DNA of 37,220 nucleotides from an uncultured Clostridia bacterium (GTDB lineage Bacteria > Bacillota > Clostridia > Oscillospirales > Ruminococcaceae): NCBI GenBank assembly GCA_947644575.1, contig CANRZX010000002.1:1-37220 (forward strand), given 5' to 3'. Numbering within the stretch: the first letter of the stretch is position 1; each line of letters begins with the position of its first letter. The notes under the pieces are model-generated. The model was given only the letters and a program-made list of their open reading frames with translations. It made no database searches and had not been told where the DNA came from. Below are positions 31,931 to 37,220 of this stretch, piece by piece. The position numbers and the translations under genes are program-made.

Positions 31931-32896
31931 ATGGATTTATCCAATTTGATCGGTAAGGCCGTCGAGCAGCCGCAGGCCGAGGCTGCGGCACTGCAGCTCT
32001 CAAAAGAGGAATACGCTGCATTGAAAAAGGCCGAGCGTGAAGATGTATGGGCGCGGGTAGACGCCACCGCTGATGCTGTGTTCAAGGACGGTGCGTCCAT
32101 GCAGGCGTTTCTCGATTTTGTGGCCACATGCACCCCGCAGAGCACACGCAATCTGCTCATCCTCTACGAGCAGGACCCGGAGATTCACCATCCGCGCACG
32201 TTCGACAAATGGAAAAAGGCGGGGCGCTCGGTCATCAGCGGAGAGACAGGCTATACCTTTTTCGCGGAGCAGACCTACACCCGCGAGGACGGCACTCCCG
32301 CGGCCGGCTACACGCTGACCAAGGCGTTTGACATCTCGCAGACGCGTGGGCCGCAGCCTATGGTGGATACCGTCCGTGCGCCGGAGGAACTGCTGGCCGC
32401 GCTCATTGAGCAAAGCCCTGTCCGGCTGCAGCTCTCCGACCAGCTGCCCGACCGCGTGCAGGCGCAGTATGTGCCGGTTCAGCGCACGATTTTTGTGCGC
32501 AACAACATGGATGCGGCGACGGCCTTCTGCGCCATTGCACGTGAACAGGCCCATGCCAGCTTTGATGCGGTGGGCCGGGGCTATACCCGACAGGCGTTTG
32601 CGGCAAAAGGCTATTGCGCGGCCTACGTCGCAGCCAAGAAGTTCGGGATCGATACCTCGGCATTCCGGTTTGACAAGGTGTGCGAACTCGGCACGGAGCT
32701 GGACGCACAGGGCACGCGCGCTTTCCTCAGCGATGTGAAAGCTGCCGCGTATACGGTCAGCCGCGGCGTCCGCAGGGCTTTCCGCGAGATGGAGCAGCAG
32801 CTCCAGCCGGACGAGTTTTCGGTCGAGGCGCAGCCCGCGCCCAGTAAGCCCGCGAAAACAAAGGCGGAGAAAAGCAAGGACAATGAGAGCCGCTGA
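31931..32896 (+). CDS. ArdC/zincin-like ICE protein with degenerate HExxH
   Basis: 321 residues from ATG 31931 (AAAGGAAG 9 nt upstream); ATG 31922 overlaps the Shine-Dalgarno. Residues about 50-125 resemble the ArdC N-terminal ssDNA-binding domain: STRNLLILYEQDPE, FDKWKKAGRSVISGETGYTFF and AFDISQTRG. Residues about 180-270 correspond to a zincin-like peptidase domain, but the expected HExxH reads AREQAH and the downstream Glu is not evident in AAKGYCAAYVAAKKFGID, so metal catalysis is unlikely. The C-terminus is basic and disordered. It may protect transferred single-stranded DNA (antirestriction); this is inference. Confidence 0.75.
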   Translation: MDLSNLIGKAVEQPQAEAAALQLSKEEYAALKKAEREDVWARVDATADAVFKDGASMQAFLDFVATCTPQSTRNLLILYEQDPEIHHPRTFDKWKKAGRSVISGETGYTFFAEQTYTREDGTPAAGYTLTKAFDISQTRGPQPMVDTVRAPEELLAALIEQSPVRLQLSDQLPDRVQAQYVPVQRTIFVRNNMDAATAFCAIAREQAHASFDAVGRGYTRQAFAAKGYCAAYVAAKKFGIDTSAFRFDKVCELGTELDAQGTRAFLSDVKAAAYTVSRGVRRAFREMEQQLQPDEFSVEAQPAPSKPAKTKAEKSKDNESR

Positions 32897-32907
32897 GAGT
32901 TTTCAGT

Positions 32908-32935
32908 TTGTTTTCAATTTCCAGATAGCTATATC
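32908..32935 (+). promoter_or_regulatory. Weak candidate promoter
   Basis: TTGTTT and TATATC with 16-bp spacing lie in an AT-rich gap just after the ArdC-like gene and about 70 bp before the next ORF. The -10 match is poor. Confidence 0.35.
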
Positions 32936-33001
32936 GCAGCCTTTGTGATAGGGTTGACTCAAGAGAAAACGGGCTCAAAAACCGAAACGGAGGGATACGA
33001 C

Positions 33002-33271
33002 ATGGAGAAAGAGCGGCTGTTCAAGATGACGGAAACCGAGCAGTGTGTGCTGGTGGCGGCGCTGAAAAGCAATGGCGGCACGCTGGCCAGCCGCGCGGCG
33101 AACGCGCCGAAGCGCAGGCTCTATTTGGACGGCGAGGAATACCGGCAGGCACTGCACGGCCTCAACCAGCTGCGCACAGACTACATGGCGGCGGGCCACT
33201 ATAGCGACGGCATCGATGCGGTCATGCTCAAACTCATGAAAACGAAATACCGCCGCGCGCCTGCGCGGTGA
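33002..33271 (+). CDS. Small conserved ICE protein, unknown function
   Basis: 89 residues from ATG 33002 (CGGAGGGA upstream); the ORF-track start at 32945 lacks a Shine-Dalgarno. Predicted mostly helical and basic: KMTETEQCVLVAALKSNGGTLASRA, YLDGEEYRQALHGLNQLRTDYMAAG, GIDAVMLKLMKTKYRR. No domain is recognised. It is bounded by an AT-rich gap and a strong terminator, so it may form its own transcription unit within the transfer region. Confidence 0.7.
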   Translation: MEKERLFKMTETEQCVLVAALKSNGGTLASRAANAPKRRLYLDGEEYRQALHGLNQLRTDYMAAGHYSDGIDAVMLKLMKTKYRRAPAR

Positions 33272-33298
33272 ACGCCTGAAACTTTATCTGTAATATGC

Positions 33299-33338
33299 GC
33301 CCCCATTTCCCAGCCGGGAAGTGGGGGCTTTATATTTT
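33299..33338 (+). terminator. Rho-independent terminator
   Basis: A 13-bp stem GCCCCCATTTCCC / GGGAAGTGGGGGC (one G-U), a 4-nt loop AGCC and a TTTATATTTTA tail. Confidence 0.92.
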
Positions 33339-33352
33339 ATGAGGAGGGGTCT

Positions 33353-34152
33353 TTGAGAAAAGAGTAAGGTATATTGCATCCCTGTCTGGCGGTAAGGACT
33401 CGACCGCGATGGTGCTGCGCCTACTGGAAGAAAAACGGCCGCTGGATGAGATCATCTTTTGTGACACAGGTATGGAATTCCCGCAGATGTATGAGCACAT
33501 CGATCGGCTGGAACGGTACATCGGCAGACCAATCACCCGGCTGAAAGCGCCCGATCCGTTTGAGTACCACTTTTACGAGTACACTCCGCAGCGCAAAAAC
33601 CCTGCCTTAATCGGCAAGCGCGGCCGCAGCTGGCCCGGCCCGATGAACCGATGGTGTACCGGAGTACTGAAAACAAGGGTCATTGACCGTTATCTGAAAG
33701 GCCGATATGGACAGGATGAACTCGTCCGATACATTGGGTTCGCCGCAGACGAGCCAAAGCGCCTCAAAGATAAACAGTATCCCCTTGTCGAATGGGGTAT
33801 GACCGAAGCCGACTGCCTGCGATACTGCCGGGAGCGCGGATTCGATTGGGGCGGCTTGTATGACATTTTCAAGCGGGTATCCTGCTGGTGCTGCCCGCTG
33901 CAATCACTGGAAGAACTGCGCAAGCTGCGCCGCCATTTTCCAAACCTGTGGGAGAAGCTGCAGTACATGGATGCACACACATGGCGGCAGTACCGCAAAG
34001 ACTACTCAGTGCGTCAGCTTGAACAGCGTTTCCAACTGGAAGAAGAACGGATCAGGAACGGCTTGCCAATCACTGGCAGGCCGTTTTATACCGCCCTGCA
34101 TAGGAGGCTCGATCCCCAAAACAATGTGACGAAAGGTAGTGACAGCAGATAA
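33353..34152 (+). CDS. PAPS-reductase-family PP-loop protein with start-proximal frameshift
   Basis: About 266 residues. The ORF-track start (33409) would lose the PP-loop motif IASLSGGKDSTAM, so the real start lies upstream. GAGGAGGGG (33341-33349) points to TTG 33353, but that frame hits TAA after MRKE; shifting back one base on the AAAA run at 33358-33361 gives MRKRVRYIASLSGGKDS, the expected N-terminus. A 1-nt deletion or -1 slippage is implied. Other motifs: FCDTGMEFPQMYEHIDRLE, NRWCTGVLKTRVID and VSCWCCPLQS (possible metal or FeS cysteines). The family adenylates or thiolates substrates (sulfate reduction, DNA or tRNA sulfur chemistry); the ICE role is unknown. Its TAA overlaps the predicted start of the coupling protein. 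Confidence 0.8.
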
Positions 34153-35969
34153 ACCGCAAACAAAACCCGTGGTGGGCATGGCTACTGCCTCTGCCGCTTG
34201 TCTGGTGGGCGGCGCTGTGCTTTGCCGCCAGCTGGCGGCCGGGGGAAAGCATCCTGTACCAGATGGAAAGGATCACGGCGGCACTTGGCCAGCCCTCTGC
34301 CGTCCGCTGGACGCCGGAGGCACCCCGTGCGCTGCTCGGCTTTACCCTTGCCTATGGCGTGGCGGTGGCCGCATTCGTATCCAACGCAAAAAACACCCGC
34401 CGCGGCGAAGAACACGGCTCGGCCAAATGGGGCGACGTGTTCGCTATTTCCAAAAAGTATCGCGACCGCAAACACCCCGGTCAGAACCTCATTCTGACGC
34501 AGCACTTCCAGATCAGCATGGACGGCCATAAGCACCAGCATAACACCCATGTCCTCGTGATCGGCGGCTCCGGCGCGGGAAAAAGCCGCAGTTACGCTAT
34601 CCCCAACGTGCTCACCTGCGGAGATTGCTCCATGCTCGTCTGCGATCCGAAGGCCGAGATCCTGCGCAAGACCGGCGCGGCGCTCGAAAACCACGGCTTC
34701 GAGGTGCGTGTGTTCGATCTGATCGACCCGGACAGCTCCTTTTGCTACAACCCCCTCGCCTATGTCCGAGACGACAAGGACGTCCTGCGTTTGATCGAAA
34801 CGCTCATCCAGTCCACCACCCCGCCCGGCAGCCAGACAAGCGACCCTTTCTGGCAGAAATCCGAGACGGCGCTGCTGCAGGCGCTTGTTCTGTACCTCAT
34901 GCACTACGCTCCGCTCGAGGAACAGAACTTCGGAACCGTTATGGAGATGCTGGCGGCTGCTGAAGTCAAAGAGGAAGATGAGGAGTTTGAGTCCCCGCTC
35001 GACATCCTGTTTGCGCGGCTCGAGATGCGCGACCCGGAGAGCATTGCCCTCAAGCAGTACCGCATCTTCAAGATGGGCGCGGCCAAGACGGTCAAGAGCA
35101 TCCTCATCAGCGTGGGCGTCCGGCTGGCGGCGTTCAACCTGCCACAGATCGCACGCCTCACCTGTGTGGATGAACTGCACCTCGAGGAAATGGGAGAGAA
35201 GAAAATTGCTCTTTTTTGCTGCATCCCGGACAGCGACCGGTCGCTCAACTATCTCGTCGGGATGCTGATCGGGCAGCTCATCCAGACCCTCTACTTTGTG
35301 GCGGATCGCAAGTACAAAGGCCGCCTGCCGGTTCCCGTGCATCTGCTGATCGACGAGGCTCCGAACATCGCTCTGCCGACTGACAGCTACCTGCCGTGGC
35401 TCGCCACGATGCGCAGCCGCAACATTTTCACAAGCTACATCGCGCAGAACATGGCGCAGCTCAAAGGGCAATTCAAGGATCAGTGGGAATCGCTGGTGGG
35501 CCTGTGTGATGAGTTTCTTTACATCGGCGGCAATGAGAAAGAGACCCACAGGTATGTCTCGGAACTCATGGGCAAGGAGACGCTGGACACCAACACCTAT
35601 GGCAGAACCCGCGGCAGGAGCGGCAGTTACAGTACCAACGACCAGCAGGCCGGGCGCGAATTGCTCACGCCCGACGAGGTGCGGATGCTTGGCCCGCGCA
35701 AAGCAATTCTATTTGTGCGCGGCGAGCGGCCGATGCTCGACAACAAGTACGACCTCATGCGCCACCCGCATATCCGCGAGACCGAGGACGGCGGCGCGCC
35801 GCCCTACGACTACACCGCCGCGCGGCAGGCTAAAGGCGACCTCGCCGGTACGCCGGAGGATTACGAGCTGCTCAATATGGACGATTTTCTGTCAGATGCG
35901 TCCCGGTCGGGCGCATTGAATCTTTCCGTTCATAGGAACGGGAATCAAACAATGGGAGGTACAGATTGA
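34149..35969 (+). CDS. VirD4/TraG-type conjugative coupling protein
   Basis: The T4CP ATPase. The first ATG (34263) leaves out an in-frame membrane segment encoded upstream (NPWWAWLLPLPLVWWAALCF), so the true start is near 34149, where the frame has ATA overlapping the previous TAA; this gives about 606 residues. After two N-terminal membrane segments (the second LLGFTLAYGVAVAAF) come RRGEEHGSAKWG, Walker A VIGGSGAGKSRSYAIPN, SMLVCDPKAEILR, Walker B HLLIDEAPNI and a later FTSYIAQNMAQLKGQF. It hands the relaxase-bound strand to the secretion channel. Its stop overlaps the next TTG. Confidence 0.93.
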   Translation: MNRKQNPWWAWLLPLPLVWWAALCFAASWRPGESILYQMERITAALGQPSAVRWTPEAPRALLGFTLAYGVAVAAFVSNAKNTRRGEEHGSAKWGDVFAISKKYRDRKHPGQNLILTQHFQISMDGHKHQHNTHVLVIGGSGAGKSRSYAIPNVLTCGDCSMLVCDPKAEILRKTGAALENHGFEVRVFDLIDPDSSFCYNPLAYVRDDKDVLRLIETLIQSTTPPGSQTSDPFWQKSETALLQALVLYLMHYAPLEEQNFGTVMEMLAAAEVKEEDEEFESPLDILFARLEMRDPESIALKQYRIFKMGAAKTVKSILISVGVRLAAFNLPQIARLTCVDELHLEEMGEKKIALFCCIPDSDRSLNYLVGMLIGQLIQTLYFVADRKYKGRLPVPVHLLIDEAPNIALPTDSYLPWLATMRSRNIFTSYIAQNMAQLKGQFKDQWESLVGLCDEFLYIGGNEKETHRYVSELMGKETLDTNTYGRTRGRSGSYSTNDQQAGRELLTPDEVRMLGPRKAILFVRGERPMLDNKYDLMRHPHIRETEDGGAPPYDYTAARQAKGDLAGTPEDYELLNMDDFLSDASRSGALNLSVHRNGNQTMGGTD

Positions 35970-36373
35970 AACAGAAGAAAAACTGTCATGCAAAAACAGA
36001 CACGAAGCGGAAAGCGGCGGCTCCGCATAGCCCCGCAGAAATGCCCACGCCGATGCGCCGCAGAGCGGATGCGGTCAGGCGTGCCTACTGGACACTGTCC
36101 TTCTCGCTGGTGCTTGCGTTCCTGTTGGCAGTCCCGGCCTTTGCCGCCGACAGCGACCCGCTCGCCGTGATCAATAACCTGTCCGCATTCATCTTTTCGT
36201 TGATCCGCGCGGTCGGCATGATCCTGCTCGGCTGGGGGATCGTGCAGGTGGGCCTGTCGTTCCAGAGTCACGACCCCAGCCAGCGCTCGCAGGGCTTTCT
36301 CACGCTGGCGGGCGGCCTTGTCGTGACGTTTGCGAAAGAGATCCTCGAACTGATCACCGGCACAGCAGTATGA
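35966..36373 (+). CDS. Small VirB2/Maff2-like membrane protein
   Basis: 135 residues from TTG 35966 (GGGAGG upstream), overlapping the coupling protein stop. A long basic N-terminus (MKQKKNCHAKTDTKRK to MRRRADAVRRA) is followed by a signal-like hydrophobic segment ending VPAFAADSD, then two membrane helices (LSAFIFSLIRAVGMILLGWG and LTLAGGLVVTFAKEILELI) split by a polar SHDPSQRSQG loop. That topology fits the pilin-like/Maff2 small proteins encoded between VirD4 and VirB6-type genes in these ICEs. It is a probable mating-channel component. Confidence 0.7.
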   Translation: MKQKKNCHAKTDTKRKAAAPHSPAEMPTPMRRRADAVRRAYWTLSFSLVLAFLLAVPAFAADSDPLAVINNLSAFIFSLIRAVGMILLGWGIVQVGLSFQSHDPSQRSQGFLTLAGGLVVTFAKEILELITGTAV

Positions 36374-36403
36374 GATCGGTACTGAGAAAAGAGGTGATGG
36401 CCT

Positions 36404-37220
36404 GTGGGCGACAACGGATGGATCATTGATAACCTGAACGCGGCGCTCGGCACATGGAACGCAAAGCTTGCCGAGCTCTGGCAGCTTCTGACGCAAAGCC
36501 CGCAGGACTTCAAGGGCGGCGAGATCTGGCAGGCGGTGCTCGGTATCCACGGCGCGCTCAAGGGGATCGGGCTCGGCCTGCTGGTGCTGTTCTTTGCGGT
36601 TGGCGTGGTGAAAACCTGCGGCAGCCTTGCCGAGACGCGCCGCCCGGAGCGGGCGCTCGCGCTGTTCGTGCGGTTCGTGCTGGCAAAAGCCGCCGTGCAG
36701 TATGGCCTCGACCTCATGCTGGCGGTGTTCGAGATCGCGCAGGGCATCGTGTCCAGCGTCATGGCAGCGTCCGGCGCGGGCGGGCTGTCCGGCGCGGCGC
36801 TGCCGCAGGAGATCATCGACAAGGTGGCGCAGGTGGGCTTCTGGCAGAGCATCCCACTCTGGGCGGTCACGCTGCTGGGCGGGCTGTTCATCACCGTGCT
36901 GTCATTTGTCATGATCCTGACGGTCTATGGCCGGATGTTTCGGCTTTACATTTTTGCCGCCATTGCCCCGATCCCGCTGGCTGCCTTTGCCGGACAGCCC
37001 AGCGCGAACCTCGGGCGAAGCTTTCTCAAAAGCTATGCGGGCGTATGCTTGGAGGGCGCGGTGATTGCGCTGGCCTGCGTGATCTTCTCGGTGATGGCCA
37101 GCGCGCCGCCCGCCATCGACACCACCGTCTCGGCGGTGACCGCCGTGTGGGGATATGTCGCAGAGCTCAGTGCGTCCGTAAGTACGGGCAAAAGGCCTGT
37201 ACGCGGGTTTATGTGGAATT
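36404..37220 (+). CDS. VirB6/TrbL-like conjugation channel protein (cut by window edge)
   Basis: Not in the ORF track because it has no stop in the window. GTG 36404 has GAGGTGAT 5 nt upstream, and the frame stays open for 272 codons. It starts GDNGWIIDNLNAALGTWNAKL, followed by about five hydrophobic helices (LGLLVLFFAVGVVKT, LMLAVFEIAQGIVSSVM, LGGLFITVLSFVMILTVYG, FRLYIFAAIAPIPLAAFAG, VIALACVIFSVMAS) as in VirB6/TrbL inner-membrane channel proteins of ICEs. The FAGQPSANLGRSFLKSYAG segment is typical. The last readable residues (after VWGYVAEL) turn polar and do not look like the family; a group II intron may begin at 37170. Confidence 0.82.
   Translation, partial: MGDNGWIIDNLNAALGTWNAKLAELWQLLTQSPQDFKGGEIWQAVLGIHGALKGIGLGLLVLFFAVGVVKTCGSLAETRRPERALALFVRFVLAKAAVQYGLDLMLAVFEIAQGIVSSVMAASGAGGLSGAALPQEIIDKVAQVGFWQSIPLWAVTLLGGLFITVLSFVMILTVYGRMFRLYIFAAIAPIPLAAFAGQPSANLGRSFLKSYAGVCLEGAVIALACVIFSVMASAPPAIDTTVSAVTAVWGYVAELSASVSTGKRPVRGFMWN
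37170..37220 (+). mobile_element. Candidate 5' end of a group II intron
   Basis: The sequence starting GTGCGTCC followed by GTAAGTACGGGCAAAAGG resembles the GUGYG 5' end and first helix of bacterial group II introns, and the VirB6-like reading frame loses family character at the same point. Only 51 nt are visible and no ORF or domain V can be checked. Confidence 0.35.

Larger units (their letters stand above)
7357..37220. mobile_element. Integrative conjugative element, Tn1549/CTn-like (right end outside window)
   Basis: Everything right of tRNA-Asn is accessory DNA: partition-like genes, orphan DNA methyltransferases, metK, a sortase-anchored adhesin, and a transfer module in the order MobC, relaxase, DUF4314, PcfB-like, antirestriction-like, VirD4, small membrane protein, VirB6-like. 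That order matches conjugative transposons of gut Firmicutes as I know them. No integrase, excisionase, VirB4 or right end is in view, so the exact left boundary (tRNA 3' end) is presumed and not shown. Confidence 0.85.

Noticed and set aside
34139-34531. 130-codon plus-strand ORF starting GTG 34139
   Set aside because: It is one frame off the membrane segments and ATPase of VirD4, has only 2 nt to the nearest Shine-Dalgarno-like sequence and shows no domain.
34182-35549. 455-codon minus-strand ORF opposite virD4
   Set aside because: Antisense shadow of the coupling protein; no Shine-Dalgarno and no family signature.

Overview
The window reads as two joined pieces of a high-GC gut Firmicute, most likely Oscillospiraceae/Ruminococcaceae. 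That placement is an inference from gene content and codon use (Gram-positive style rpsO-pnp neighbourhood, strong Shine-Dalgarno sites, many TTG/GTG starts, sortase-type surface proteins); no 16S rRNA is present. Positions 1-7355 are chromosomal core: three tandem paralogous membrane-anchored SGNH/GDSL hydrolases (the first cut by the window edge), rpsO (S15), pnp (PNPase) with a long stem-loop in its leader, a YbaK/EbsC-type aminoacyl-tRNA deacylase, and a tRNA-Asn(GTT) gene. The tRNA locus is odd. A 28-bp copy of the tRNA 5' end sits behind the apparent tRNA promoter, and a roughly 364-bp AT-rich, strongly palindromic, non-coding insert separates it from the intact tRNA.

From the tRNA 3' end to the right edge (about 7357-37220) the sequence looks like the left two thirds of an integrative conjugative element (ICE) of the Tn1549/CTn-like kind; the family assignment is inferred from gene content and order. 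No integrase lies in the window, so the attachment site is only presumed to be the tRNA. The left arm has a ParM/ParR-like partition pair (the ParM lacks a core ATPase segment), a ribbon-helix-helix-like protein with a very acidic tail, and an island of C5-cytosine methyltransferase, amidoligase and gamma-glutamylcyclotransferase-like protein. A surface module follows: a CAP-domain lipoprotein, a 2357-residue CnaB-repeat adhesin ending in VPKTG, and a translationally coupled class B sortase.

The middle carries small ICE genes: a DUF3846 protein, an ICE-borne S-adenosylmethionine synthetase (metK), a DUF3991/Toprim primase-like protein, an unknown protein, a beta-helix-like protein and a DPPY-type DNA methyltransferase. 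These are followed by an oppositely oriented metallo-beta-lactamase-fold hydrolase next to three dyad repeats spaced exactly 64 bp apart. MetK could supply SAM to the two methyltransferases.

The right part is the transfer module: a DUF7768/DUF4406-like protein, an internally duplicated unknown protein, MobC, a MOB-type relaxase, a DUF4314 protein, a PcfB-like protein, an ArdC/zincin-like protein, a PAPS-reductase-family (PP-loop) protein with a start-proximal frameshift, the VirD4/TraG coupling protein, a small VirB2/Maff2-like membrane protein and a VirB6/TrbL-like protein. The last may be interrupted at the window edge by the 5' end of a group II intron. Several ICE genes lack ATG/GTG/TTG where homology and Shine-Dalgarno position predict the start and have an AUA/AUC/AUU codon there instead. 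Family names come from motif recognition by eye; no database search was possible.
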